From the NCBI GenBank assembly GCA_009786025.1, contig WQUA01000001.1:1-32075 (forward strand): 32,075 bases of DNA, read 5' to 3'. Position 1 is the first letter of the stretch. Each line of letters begins with the position of its first letter. The notes under the pieces were generated by a model, which saw only the letters and a list, made by a program, of their open reading frames with translations, did no database searches and was not told the origin of the DNA. The DNA comes from Pseudomonadota bacterium (GTDB lineage: Bacteria > Pseudomonadota > Gammaproteobacteria > Burkholderiales > Casimicrobiaceae). Below, in pieces: positions 24,089 to 32,075 of this stretch. A program made the translations under genes and the position numbers.

Positions 24089-24919
24089 TTACCAGGCGAT
24101 GATGCCGGTGTAGCTTGTCACCAAAATCAACAGACCGAAGCCAAGTCGATACCACGCGAACGGCACAAAATCATGATGGCTGATGTAACGCAGCAACCAG
24201 CGAACGCAGAAAAAGGCCGAGATAAAAGCAGTGATGAAGCCAACGCTCAAAAACGAAGCCAAGCCTCCTGATGTAAGCATCTGACTGTCTTTGTACAGCG
24301 AATAACAGGTGGCGGCAAACATCGTTGGGATCGCCAGGAAAAATGAAAATTCGGTAGCAGCGATTCTCGATAAGCCGAACAACATGCCGCCGATGATGGT
24401 GGCGCCGGAGCGCGACGTTCCCGGAATCATCGCGAGGGTTTGAGCGAGACCGATTTTCAGCGCGTCCCGCCAGCCGATGTCATCGAGCGTTTGAATGCGG
24501 ACGGTGGCTGGGCGGTTTTTGTAGCGTCGCTCGGCCAGCAGAATGATGAAACCACCAACGATCAATGCGCAGGCGACCGGGGTCGGCGCAAATAAATGGG
24601 CTTTCAAAAACGAGTGCAACAGGGTGCCCAACACAATCGCGGGCAACAACGCGATGAAGAGGTTGAGGGTCAGCCTCTGCGAAGCGCGGTCAAACGGCAG
24701 CGTGGTGCACAAATTCCAGAGGCGCCGACGGTACTCCCAGCAGACGGCAAGAATGGCGCCCAACTGAATCACGATATCGAAGGTGATAGAGCTGTCTTCG
24801 TTGTAGCCCAGCAGTGAGCCGGCGAGGATCAAATGGCCGGTTGATGAGATTGGCAGGAATTCGGTCAAGCCTTCCACCAGGCCGAGAATGAAGGCGGTAA
24901 AAAAAAGGTCGAGAGTCAT
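24089..24919 (-). CDS. uppP: undecaprenyl-diphosphatase
   Basis: This 276-residue polytopic membrane protein has both BacA/UppP motifs: [18 protein letters not shown] (E16, E20, S26, H29) and the [10 protein letters not shown] segment with the catalytic arginine. It dephosphorylates undecaprenyl pyrophosphate to recycle the lipid carrier for peptidoglycan and gives bacitracin resistance when overexpressed. Length matches the family (about 270). No clear ribosome-binding site precedes the ATG, which is 29 bases after aapP, so it may rely on read-through from the aap operon. Confidence 0.96.
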   Translation of the reverse strand: MTLDLFFTAFILGLVEGLTEFLPISSTGHLILAGSLLGYNEDSSITFDIVIQLGAILAVCWEYRRRLWNLCTTLPFDRASQRLTLNLFIALLPAIVLGTLLHSFLKAHLFAPTPVACALIVGGFIILLAERRYKNRPATVRIQTLDDIGWRDALKIGLAQTLAMIPGTSRSGATIIGGMLFGLSRIAATEFSFFLAIPTMFAATCYSLYKDSQMLTSGGLASFLSVGFITAFISAFFCVRWLLRYISHHDFVPFAWYRLGFGLLILVTSYTGIIAW

Positions 24920-24948
24920 GCAAGAGGCGCCGTTTGCAAAAGTGGGGA

Positions 24949-25692
24949 TTATAAAAGTTTTCCGAGAAAATCCTTTGCGCGCGGATGTTGCGGCGCGTCG
25001 AAGAAAGCATCGGGTGGTGCGATTTCGAGAACCTGTCCATCGTCAATAAAAACGACGCGGTCGGCGACGCGGCGGGCGAATCCCATTTCGTGGGTGACGA
25101 CGATCATGGTGCTGCCCTGATTGGCGAGATCGACGATAACGTCAAGCACCTCTTTGACCATTTCCGGATCGAGCGCCGAAGTCGGCTCATCGAACAGCAG
25201 AATGTCGGGGCGCATGCACAGCGCCCGGGCGATGGCGACGCGCTGTTGCTGGCCGCCGGAAAGTTGCGCCGGATGTTTTAACGCCTGTTCGGCGATGCGA
25301 ACACGCTTCAGTTGTTCCATTGCAAAAGCCTCGGCTTCGGTGCGCGGGATTTTTTGCACAGAGACCGGCGCCAGCGTCAGGTTTTGCAGCACGGTCAGAT
25401 GTGGGAAAAGATTGAAGTGCTGGAACACGAAGCCAACGCGGCGGCGGACGGCTTCCAGCGCCTTGACATCGTCGCCGACCAGCTCGCCTTCAAAAATAAT
25501 GCGGCCTTGTTGATAGTTTTCCAGTCCATTGACACAACGAATCAGTGTTGACTTTCCCGAGCCGGAAGGCCCGCAGACGACGATGCGCTCGCCGCGTCTG
25601 ACATCGAGATGGATGTCGCGCAGCACATGAAAAGGGCCGAACCATTTGTTGACGCCTTCAAAAGAGAGAATGGGAGCTTCGTTTGACGACAT
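24949..25692 (-). CDS. aapP: polar amino-acid ABC transporter, ATP-binding protein
   Basis: This 247-residue ABC ATPase has Walker [10 protein letters not shown] (41-49), Q-loop [17 protein letters not shown], signature [15 protein letters not shown], Walker [15 protein letters not shown] and the switch histidine in [24 protein letters not shown] plus [11 protein letters not shown] is typical of the GlnQ/HisP/AapP polar amino-acid class. It powers the AapQ-AapM channel. The start is 6 bases after the aapM stop, so the genes are an operon. Confidence 0.96.
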   Translation of the reverse strand: MSSNEAPILSFEGVNKWFGPFHVLRDIHLDVRRGERIVVCGPSGSGKSTLIRCVNGLENYQQGRIIFEGELVGDDVKALEAVRRRVGFVFQHFNLFPHLTVLQNLTLAPVSVQKIPRTEAEAFAMEQLKRVRIAEQALKHPAQLSGGQQQRVAIARALCMRPDILLFDEPTSALDPEMVKEVLDVIVDLANQGSTMIVVTHEMGFARRVADRVVFIDDGQVLEIAPPDAFFDAPQHPRAKDFLGKLL

Positions 25693-25698
25693 GGGATG

Positions 25699-26826
25699 CT
25701 AATCGGAGGTTTGTTGCATTCGTCGTTCCAGCCAGCGGCTGTAACGCGACAGTGTGAAGCAGGCGGCGAAATAAATGAGCGCGATGAAGAGATAGCCCTC
25801 AATGAAAAAGTTGCGCCATAACGCATCGCCGAGTGCCAGTCGTAGCGCGCCGGTCAGGTCGTACATGCTGACGACGGTGACCAGCGAAGTATCCATCAAC
25901 ATTGACAGCAGGTTGTTGACGAGCGCCGGGATTACATGGACGAATGCTTGCGGCAGAATAACCAGAGCTTGTGTGCGCCAATAGCCGAGCCCGAGCGATT
26001 GCGCCGCTTCATATTGGCCGCGAGGGATTGCCTGCAAGCCGCCGCGTAGCGTTTCAGCGAGGTAGGCGGCTTGGAACAGCGTCAGTCCGATCAGGATACG
26101 GGTCAGTGCATCGGAGCGAACGCCTTGCGGGAAGAACAACGGCAGTACGAACGACGCCATGAACAGCACGGTAATCAGCGGTACGCCGCGCACCAGTTCA
26201 ATGTACGACGTGCAAACGGTGCGGACGACCGGTAACGTCGAACGGCGACCAAGCGCCAGCAGCACGCCGATGGGAATCGACGCCACCATCGACACCAGCG
26301 TCAACAACACGGTCAGAGGCAGGCCGCCCCATTGCACGGTATCGACGCGTGACAAACCGATCGTTGCGAAAGGGCCGCCTCCGGTCATTAAAACAAAAAA
26401 AATGGCCAGCGCGACGAACCACAGCCATAAAAGATAGCGGGACCAGAATCGCGGCAGGGCGGTGACGACGAGCGTGCCGCCGACGACCAGCAGAGCGATC
26501 AGCGGTCGCCATTGTTCGTCGTATGGGTAGCGGCCAAACAGGATCAGTCGGTATTTTTCAGCGATAAAGCCCCAGCAGGCATGTTGAAAATCAAGCGCGC
26601 GGCAAGCGGCGGCGTCGGGGATGAAAACAGCGCCGGGAAGGGCCCAGCCGAAAAAGCGGAATCCCAGCCACAACAGCATCGCCGACAGCGCGATGGTGGC
26701 CAGCCCGCTCCAGAATGTCGGAAAAAAAGCCTCCTGCAAGCGCTTGCCGAAGCCTGCTTGCGCCGATGGCGCCGGGCGGGCGGCGATGGTGAGCGACGAA
26801 ACAAAGTGGGGAGAGGAAGGGCGCAT
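25699..26826 (-). CDS. aapM: general L-amino-acid ABC transporter permease AapM
   Basis: This 375-residue inner-membrane permease has an extended N-terminal part with extra membrane segments, then the HisM/GltK-like core. The EAA loop is seen as ETLRGGLQAIPRGQYEAAQSLGLGYWRTQALVILPQAF. GGLPLTVLLTLVSMVASIPIGVLLALGRRS and YIELVRGVPLITVLFMASFVLPLFFP match AapM/BztC rather than the shorter HisM. It forms the heterodimeric channel with AapQ. The ATG is 6 bases after the aapQ stop. Confidence 0.94.
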   Translation of the reverse strand: MRPSSPHFVSSLTIAARPAPSAQAGFGKRLQEAFFPTFWSGLATIALSAMLLWLGFRFFGWALPGAVFIPDAAACRALDFQHACWGFIAEKYRLILFGRYPYDEQWRPLIALLVVGGTLVVTALPRFWSRYLLWLWFVALAIFFVLMTGGGPFATIGLSRVDTVQWGGLPLTVLLTLVSMVASIPIGVLLALGRRSTLPVVRTVCTSYIELVRGVPLITVLFMASFVLPLFFPQGVRSDALTRILIGLTLFQAAYLAETLRGGLQAIPRGQYEAAQSLGLGYWRTQALVILPQAFVHVIPALVNNLLSMLMDTSLVTVVSMYDLTGALRLALGDALWRNFFIEGYLFIALIYFAACFTLSRYSRWLERRMQQTSD

Positions 26827-26832
26827 GGGGCG

Positions 26833-27807
26833 TCAATGCAGCGTTACGCGCCGGTTATAACGGTTCATCAGCAGCGCGGTGATCAGGTTCAGGCTCAGGT
26901 AAACCGCCATGATGATCACGATACATTCAAGCGCTTGTCCGTTCACATTGATGGTGGTGTTCGATACCGAAACGATGTCAGGGTAGCCGATCGCTACTGC
27001 CAGCGAAGAGTTTTTGGTGAGATTCAAATACTGGCTGGTCAGCGGCGGCACGATGACACGTAACGCCTGCGGCAGAATGACGCGGCGGATGGCGGCGCGG
27101 CGCGTCAGACCCAGCGCTTGCGCCGCTTCCCATTGGCCGCGGTTGACCGATAACATGCCGGCGCGGACGATCTCGGCGATATAAGCGCCGGTGAACAGCG
27201 ACAGGCCGATCCACAGTGCCAGAAACTCCGGCGTAAGGCTGGCACCGCCGATCACCATCAGCCCGTCGAGCGTTGGAATGTGCCAGCCCCAGACGCCGTT
27301 CAGTTCAGAAAGAAACGGGAATTGCAGGCCTCCCTTGGACAGGAACACGCTGCCCGGCAGGGTTAAAGGTTCGGTAGCGTCGGGTAACAATTCGGTCAGC
27401 GCCAGATAGACCGCCAGCAATTGGATCAACAGCGGAATATTGCGCAGGATTTCCACATAAGCCGTGGCGAGCAGGGATATCAGCCGGTTTTTGGAAAGCG
27501 AGGCCAGGCCGACGGTGAGGCCAACCAGCGATGCGGTGACAATGCCGAAGGTGGCAATCCGCAGCGTATTGAGCAGACCGACGACAAAAGCGCGGGCATA
27601 CGATTCGTTGGCCGAAAAAGCGATTAGATGTTCGCCGATATTGAAACCGGCGCGGTCCGAAAGGAAACCGAAGCCCGAGCGAATGCTTTGGGCAGCGAGG
27701 TTGGCGTGGACGGTACGCCACAAAAACCAGGCCAGCAACAGCAAACCCGCCGCCAGCGCAATTTGCGCAAACAGGCGGCGGGCGCGTCGGGAATGCCACC
27801 AGGGCAT
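26833..27807 (-). CDS. aapQ: general L-amino-acid ABC transporter permease AapQ (short form)
   Basis: This 324-residue permease has AapQ hallmarks: SIRSGFGFLSDRAGFNIGEHLIAFS, YARAFVVGLLNTLRIATFGIVTASLVG, EILRNIPLLIQLLAVYLAL and the EAA loop EIVRAGMLSVNRGQWEAAQALGLTRRAAIRRVILPQALRVIVPP. It is about 70 residues shorter than the roughly 390-400 I recall for AapQ. The missing part is between LPGSVFLSKGGLQFP and SLTPEFLALWIG, where the family usually has an extra membrane hairpin. No frameshift is seen, so it looks like a natural short form. It pairs with AapM. It starts 16 bases after the aapJ stop; the ribosome-binding site is weak. Confidence 0.92.
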   Translation of the reverse strand: MPWWHSRRARRLFAQIALAAGLLLLAWFLWRTVHANLAAQSIRSGFGFLSDRAGFNIGEHLIAFSANESYARAFVVGLLNTLRIATFGIVTASLVGLTVGLASLSKNRLISLLATAYVEILRNIPLLIQLLAVYLALTELLPDATEPLTLPGSVFLSKGGLQFPFLSELNGVWGWHIPTLDGLMVIGGASLTPEFLALWIGLSLFTGAYIAEIVRAGMLSVNRGQWEAAQALGLTRRAAIRRVILPQALRVIVPPLTSQYLNLTKNSSLAVAIGYPDIVSVSNTTINVNGQALECIVIIMAVYLSLNLITALLMNRYNRRVTLH

Positions 27808-27823
27808 GAGGCTGAACGTGGCC

Positions 27824-28855
27824 TTATTGCAGCGGTGGTGCGTACATCAGCCCGCCCTGCGTCCACAGGCGGTTGAGGCCGCGCGGCAGCTTGAGCGGAG
27901 AATTCGGGCCGAGGTTGCGCTCGAAGCTCTCGCCGTAGTTGCCGACGCTGGAAATGATGCGCACGATCCAGTCGCGATCCAGTCCGAGCAACTTGCCGGT
28001 ATCATCGCTGACGCCCAGCAGGCGCTGCACCTGAATGTCCTTGCTGTTCTTTTTCAGCGATTCGTAGTTGGCGCGGGTGATGCCGTATTCTTCAGCTTCG
28101 ATCATCGCAAACAGTGTCCAGCGGGCGATCTGGAACCATTCGTCATCGCCGCGACGCACCGACGGGCCGAGCGGTTCTTTCGAGATCACGTCTGGCAACA
28201 GCACGAAATCATCGGGATTGGCGGCACGGGTACGGGCGCCGGCCAGGTCGGAAAGATCCGTGGTCAGCACCTGGCAGCGCCCCGAGACAAAAGCTGTTTG
28301 GGTGGCTTCGGTGGTGTCGAAGACAACCTGTTTGAATTTGATGTTGTTGGCGTTGAAATAGTCGGCGACGTGGAGTTCACTGGAAGTGCCGGACTGGACG
28401 CACAGGGTGACGTTATTGAACTTCTTGGCACTGTCGATTTTCAGTTTTTTAGGCACCAGAAAGCCCTGGCCGTCATAGTAATTGATGCCGACAAAAACAG
28501 CGCCGAGCGACCCGTCGCGGGTCAGCGACCAAGTGGTATTGCGCGCCAGCACGTCGATTTCGCCCGACTGTAACGCGGTGAAGCGCTGTTGGGAGTTGAG
28601 CGGGACGAACTTGACCTTTTTGGGGTCTTTAAGAACGACGGCGGCCAGCGCCCGGCAATAATCGACATCGAGGCCGGTCCAGTTGCCCTGGCTGTCGGCG
28701 GCGGAGAAACCCGGCGCTGAGGTGTTGACGCCGCAAACCAGTTGGTCGCGTGCTTTGATGGCATCAAGGGTTTTACCGGCGTGGGCAGTTGGCAACAGCA
28801 AAAAAGCGCAGGCAAAAACGATGATGGCGCGGATGGAGAAGCGATAAGCAGTCAT
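27824..28855 (-). CDS. aapJ: general L-amino-acid ABC transporter, periplasmic binding protein
   Basis: This 343-residue protein has a signal peptide (MTAYRFSIRAIIVFACAFLLLPTAHA, cleavage before GKTLD). The mature SBP_bac_3 fold contains RDQLVCGVNTSAPGFSAADSQGNWTGLDVDYCRALAAVVLKDP, VDVLARNTTWSLTRDGSLG and PDVISKEPLGPSVRRGDDEW, all typical of AapJ/BztA. It captures a broad range of L-amino acids in the periplasm. The ATG at 28855 has AAGGAG upstream and gives a proper signal peptide; an earlier in-frame start at 28900 would put 15 extra residues before it. It is the first gene of aapJQMP, in conventional order. Confidence 0.96.
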   Translation of the reverse strand: MTAYRFSIRAIIVFACAFLLLPTAHAGKTLDAIKARDQLVCGVNTSAPGFSAADSQGNWTGLDVDYCRALAAVVLKDPKKVKFVPLNSQQRFTALQSGEIDVLARNTTWSLTRDGSLGAVFVGINYYDGQGFLVPKKLKIDSAKKFNNVTLCVQSGTSSELHVADYFNANNIKFKQVVFDTTEATQTAFVSGRCQVLTTDLSDLAGARTRAANPDDFVLLPDVISKEPLGPSVRRGDDEWFQIARWTLFAMIEAEEYGITRANYESLKKNSKDIQVQRLLGVSDDTGKLLGLDRDWIVRIISSVGNYGESFERNLGPNSPLKLPRGLNRLWTQGGLMYAPPLQ

Positions 28856-29183
28856 GGGAATTTCTCCTTGTTCAAGGTTGGAAGTAACGGAATACGACAT
28901 GAATCGGAAACATTTTCGGGGATTATTGCACGGGCCGTGGCAGTTGTGGAACGAGGAGCAATAAAAATATCCGACATGGGAAGAGAGCTAAAAAGGGAAA
29001 TATGCAACGGCCGGGAAATAATGACGGCAAAAAAGTGACGAAACTTTTACAAAAAATAACGATTCAGGTATGTTACGGCAATGGTCAATAAGCGGACGGA
29101 ACAACGGACAGGATCGGATCGGGATATGCCGCGGTCTTCCCGTCCATGGGCTGTGTCGATAATGGAGCTGAGGGGAATCTGAA
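28856..29183. promoter_or_regulatory. divergent promoter region, aapJ and kinase operon
   Basis: For the plus strand, TTTACA (29046-29051) and TATGTT (29069-29074) are exactly 17 bases apart, a good sigma-70 match, placing the start near 29081 and a leader of about 100 bases before the kinase ATG. For the minus strand, TTCCAC with AATAAT about 18 bases on (the latter near 28921-28926) is a weak candidate for aapJ. No clear operator palindrome was seen. Confidence 0.5.
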
Positions 29184-31244
29184 ATGCTTTCACTAACAAC
29201 CAGGGAACTCTTCCTGAAGTATCGCGCGATTTTTATTTCGGTGATGCTCTTCCTTGTCATTGATAGCTCTATCTTGATATCTAACATCTACAACTCGGTC
29301 AAGATCGCCGAGTCGGCGGTGTCGATCAACTTGGGCGGTCGCCAGCGGATGTTGTCGCAGCGAACGACCAAGGTGCTGTTGTCCTTGCAGGACGATATAC
29401 GGCGAGGTGTGCCGCAGGATGCTGATCTGAAAGAACTGGCGCTGGTGGTGGACCTTTTTGATACCACGTTAAAGGGTTTCCGCGATGGCGGCACCGTCAC
29501 TGGCGGCGACGGCAGGCCGACCCATCTGGTGCAGGTCGAAACCGACAAAGCGCACCAGCTCGTGCGCGACGCCTACGAAATCTGGACGCCCTATCTGGTC
29601 AAGCTCCAGCCGTTGCTGAAAGGCACCGGCTTCAGTCAGGAGGAGCTGGAAGACGCGACAACATATGCGCGCGCCAACAACCTGAAGTTGCTGGGGTTGA
29701 TGAACGATCTGACATCTGACCTCGAACGCACGGCTGACCGGCGAGCGACCATCTTGCGCTGGTTCCAGATCGTCGGTCTGACGTTTGTGATCCTTAACGT
29801 GTTGTACACCGTGATCATATCGATCCGGGACTTGATGCGTGGCGACCGCGATTTGGCCAAAGCGCGCAAGGAGACCGAGGAAATTCTGGGGACGGTGAAA
29901 GAAGGTTTGTTCCTGCTCGATCGCGAATACCGGCTGGGGTCGCAATATTCGAAATCACTGGGAGAAGTTTTGAGGCGTGACGTTTCTCCAGAAATGCCGT
30001 TCCTGCCGGTATTGGAGGAAATGGTGTCGAAGGATGTTTTCGATAGCGCCAAGGATTATATTGAGCTATTGTTCGGCGATCGGGTCAAAGAGGCGTTGAT
30101 CGTGTCGCTGAATCCGTTGAGTCAGGTAGAAGTGCGCAGCAGAGAAGGTGAGAAATCGCGTTATCTGAGCTTCAATTTCAACCGGGTGCTTGAAGAAGGT
30201 AAAATTGCGCACTTGCTGGTAACGGTACAGGACGTAACGGAACTGGTGCATTTGACTACGTTGCTGGAGGCGGCGAAGGGGCAGTCGCGGGTTGAAGTCG
30301 AAGTATTGCTCAGATTGTTGAATACTGACGCCAGCGTATTGCGGCAGTTCCTGGACAACGTCGGCAAGGGGCTGGCTCAGATCAATGAACGGCTGCGCTC
30401 CGAGGATGATAGCGAACAGGCGCGCCTGCATCTGCTGAATTACATCATGCGGATCGTACATGGCATTAAAGGCGAGGCGGCGGCGCTGAACATCGACATG
30501 TTTGAAGGTTACGCGCATGCCTTTGAGACGGAATTGGTCGGAATGCGCGAAAAGGGCGAAGTGCGCGGCGAGGACATGGTGCGGATTACCGTGTTGCTGG
30601 ACGGCTTTTATGAGCGGCTGGCGTCGATCACCAATATCGCCGAGAAGATGTCAGGTGCTGGCAGCGGCGCGGACGCCGATGAAAAATACTTGCAAGCCTT
30701 TATCGGCGGTATGCAGAACCTGGTTGCTCGCATTGCCGGCGATGAACGGAAAGAAGTGGCGATCGCGAGTGATGTGGAAGCTATTGCGCGTTTGCCGCGA
30801 CGGATCGCCAATGAATTAAATGGCATCGCCATTCAGTTATTGCGCAATGCCGTCAAGCACGGCATCGAAATGCCCGACGAACGCGAGGCGCAAGGTAAAC
30901 CGGCCAGCGGAGAAATTCGCGTTGAATGTAAAGAGACGGGACACGACGAATATGAATTCGCTGTTCGCGACGATGGCCGTGGCATCTCGGTGAGCAGAAT
31001 TCGGGAAGCGTTGGTGCAGAAGGGTTTGTTTACGAAAGAGGAAGCTGATGCACTCAGTGTCGAAGCGGTGATGCTGCAATTGTTCGAGCCGGGCTTTTCG
31101 ACGGCGGCAGAGGCCGATCGCGATGCCGGGCGCGGCGTCGGCCTTGATGTGGTCGCCGAGGAAATTATGAAGTTGCGCGGGCATCTGACGCTCAACAGCA
31201 AAGCGCAGGCATTTACGGAATTCAGGATACGTTTTTCACTTTGA
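29184..31244 (+). CDS. PilJ-type sensor histidine kinase with CheA-like HPt and ATPase domains
   Basis: This 686-residue inner-membrane protein has TM1 (about 15-37), a periplasmic PilJ/NarX-like four-helix domain beginning INLGGRQRMLSQRTTKVLL (48-66), TM2 (about 192-213) and a PAS-like domain (about 228-352). An HPt-like helical domain has phospho-acceptor H426 in IVHGIKGEAAAL. A CheA-class HATPase follows, with N-box LLRNAVKHG (N555), G1 DDGRGIS (596-602), F-box FEPGFST and G2 DAGRGVGLDVV (647-657). There is no CheA P3 dimerisation domain nor a C-terminal CheW domain. It probably autophosphorylates at H426 and passes phosphate to the CheY encoded next. The ATG at 29184 follows GAGGGGA. Confidence 0.9.
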   Translation: MLSLTTRELFLKYRAIFISVMLFLVIDSSILISNIYNSVKIAESAVSINLGGRQRMLSQRTTKVLLSLQDDIRRGVPQDADLKELALVVDLFDTTLKGFRDGGTVTGGDGRPTHLVQVETDKAHQLVRDAYEIWTPYLVKLQPLLKGTGFSQEELEDATTYARANNLKLLGLMNDLTSDLERTADRRATILRWFQIVGLTFVILNVLYTVIISIRDLMRGDRDLAKARKETEEILGTVKEGLFLLDREYRLGSQYSKSLGEVLRRDVSPEMPFLPVLEEMVSKDVFDSAKDYIELLFGDRVKEALIVSLNPLSQVEVRSREGEKSRYLSFNFNRVLEEGKIAHLLVTVQDVTELVHLTTLLEAAKGQSRVEVEVLLRLLNTDASVLRQFLDNVGKGLAQINERLRSEDDSEQARLHLLNYIMRIVHGIKGEAAALNIDMFEGYAHAFETELVGMREKGEVRGEDMVRITVLLDGFYERLASITNIAEKMSGAGSGADADEKYLQAFIGGMQNLVARIAGDERKEVAIASDVEAIARLPRRIANELNGIAIQLLRNAVKHGIEMPDEREAQGKPASGEIRVECKETGHDEYEFAVRDDGRGISVSRIREALVQKGLFTKEEADALSVEAVMLQLFEPGFSTAAEADRDAGRGVGLDVVAEEIMKLRGHLTLNSKAQAFTEFRIRFSL

Positions 31245-31321
31245 GGTATTTGGCGGAATGGGCAGAGCGCATTTTCAACAACCGCATTTGAATGTTAAGG
31301 CATGAGAGGAGGAATTGTTGC

Positions 31322-31687
31322 GTGAAATTATTGATTGTCGATGACTCCAGTATCATTCGCAGCCGGATCGCCAGAATTCTGAGCGACTCACGGTTGCCGC
31401 AGTTGACGATTGTCGGGATGGCGAAGAACGGCGCCGAAGCATTGGAGCTTTTCGCCCAGACCCAGCCGGAATTGGTGACGATGGATTTGACCATGCCGGA
31501 AATGGATGGCGTTGAATGCACGGAGTCAATGGCGAAGCTAAACGCTGACGCCGGTATTCTGGTGGTGTCGGCGCTGAGCGATAAAGCGACAGCGATCAAA
31601 GCGCTTAAAAAAGGCGCTAAAGGGTTTCTTTATAAACCCTTCACTGATGAGCAGTTGGTAGAAGCGCTTCTGGAAATGATGAACTGA
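31322..31687 (+). CDS. CheY-like response regulator, receiver domain only
   Basis: This 121-residue single receiver domain has the acidic pair D7/D8, phospho-acceptor D55 in LVTMDLTMPEMDG, S83 and K105 in FLYKPF, so it is a complete, active-looking receiver with no output domain. I chose the GTG at 31322 because AGAGGAGG (31305-31312) lies 9 bases upstream and it begins MKLLIVDDSS; the longer frame adds ten residues that ignore that site. It is 77 bases after the kinase and 1 base before the CheX-like gene. Output is presumably by protein-protein contact, possibly with flagellar or type IV pilus machinery. Confidence 0.94.
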   Translation: MKLLIVDDSSIIRSRIARILSDSRLPQLTIVGMAKNGAEALELFAQTQPELVTMDLTMPEMDGVECTESMAKLNADAGILVVSALSDKATAIKALKKGAKGFLYKPFTDEQLVEALLEMMN

Positions 31688-31688
31688 G

Positions 31689-32075
31689 ATGGCTGATATT
31701 ACAGAACAGGAAATTGAAGTTTTTGTGGGGGCGGTAAATCGTTATTTTGCCAAGATCACGGGTGAGAAGGCCAAAATCCGCTCCTCGTTTCTGGCAGAGG
31801 GGGTCATCCAACCGCCGATCTACGATTTTACGGGGGTGATTTCCCTGAGCGGACGTTATCGTGGGTATGTCTGTTTTTCGGCGACGAAAATCATGTTAAT
31901 GCGACTGCTGCTGGCAATGCAGGAACCGCGACATACCGATACGCATATGCTCGATGCGGTAGGTGAAATCGCCAATACGCTGGCCGGCAACGCGCGCGAA
32001 CATTTCGGGGAAGAAATGGAAATTTCGGTGCCGAAGACTTTTCAGGGGCCATCCGAGCTGCTGAAAACAGCGGTA
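31689..32075 (+). CDS. CheX-like CheY-P phosphatase, N-terminal part (runs off window)
   Basis: The ATG one base after the cheY stop opens a frame still open at the window end, giving 129 residues. It begins MADITEQEIEVFVGAVNRYFAKITGEK, then has a FTGVISLSGRYRGYVCFSATKIMLMRLL beta-sheet segment and the phosphatase motif E93-x-x-N96 in DAVGEIANTLAGNAREHFGE, the CheX/CheC signature. Such proteins dephosphorylate CheY-P. CheX is usually about 155 residues, so nearly the whole protein is visible. Its coupling to cheY supports a closed kinase-receiver-phosphatase circuit. Confidence 0.9.
   Translation, partial: MADITEQEIEVFVGAVNRYFAKITGEKAKIRSSFLAEGVIQPPIYDFTGVISLSGRYRGYVCFSATKIMLMRLLLAMQEPRHTDTHMLDAVGEIANTLAGNAREHFGEEMEISVPKTFQGPSELLKTAV

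Noticed and set aside
1-32075. CRISPR array, prophage or insertion sequence
   Set aside because: No regularly spaced repeats, no transposase, integrase or phage structural genes were seen on either strand.

Overview
The window looks like chromosome from a betaproteobacterium. Support for this: a Porin_4-type outer-membrane porin, an AapJQMP amino-acid importer, a FeoABC iron system, a prpBCD methylcitrate locus, and a dnaG-rpoD pair with a Lys/Ala-rich sigma-70 N-terminus. Rhodocyclales or Burkholderiales is my best guess, but nothing here fixes the genus. No phage, insertion sequence, CRISPR array or rRNA was seen.

Layout. (1) 1-1090 is a short accessory-looking stretch: the end of a BrnT toxin gene, its BrnA antitoxin, and an AT-richer membrane-anchored hypothetical gene, abutting the 3' end of a tRNA-Pro(GGG). 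(2) 1180-1790 has no gene but holds a pair of decayed direct repeats and ends in a Fur box inside the feo promoter. (3) 1872-4770 is feoABC, with ATGA overlaps at both junctions. (4) 5071-8835 (minus) is prpB-prpC-terminator-prpD, the methylcitrate cycle for propionyl-CoA. (5) Divergent from it, 9236-13376 (plus) is a compact cluster: aliphatic amidase, AmiS/UreI amide or urea channel, a CbbQ/NorQ-type MoxR ATPase and a NorD/CbbO-type vWA protein. Amidase can release propionate from propionamide, which gives a plausible link to prpBCD. (6) 13650-19714 is pgeF-dnaG-rpoD. The sigma factor is 930 residues, with about 310 residues of histone-H1-like Lys/Ala/Thr sequence before region 1.1. (7) 19965-21080 is a porin with its own promoter and a strong terminator. 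(8) 21290-28855 (minus) is aapJ-aapQ-aapM-aapP-uppP-M16 peptidase, closely spaced and probably co-transcribed. (9) 29184 to the end (plus) is a signalling operon: a PilJ-type sensor histidine kinase with CheA-like HPt and ATPase parts but no CheW domain, a CheY, and a CheX-like phosphatase cut by the window edge.

A family of short G/C-rich imperfect palindromes lies at several gene ends. One copy is read as the FeoB C-terminus, and a TCAGAGG-type repeat is read as the PgeF C-terminus. The findings I rate highest are the H1-like sigma factor, the amidase/MoxR/vWA cluster with a leader that may be an attenuator, and the CheW-less PilJ-kinase/CheY/CheX module.
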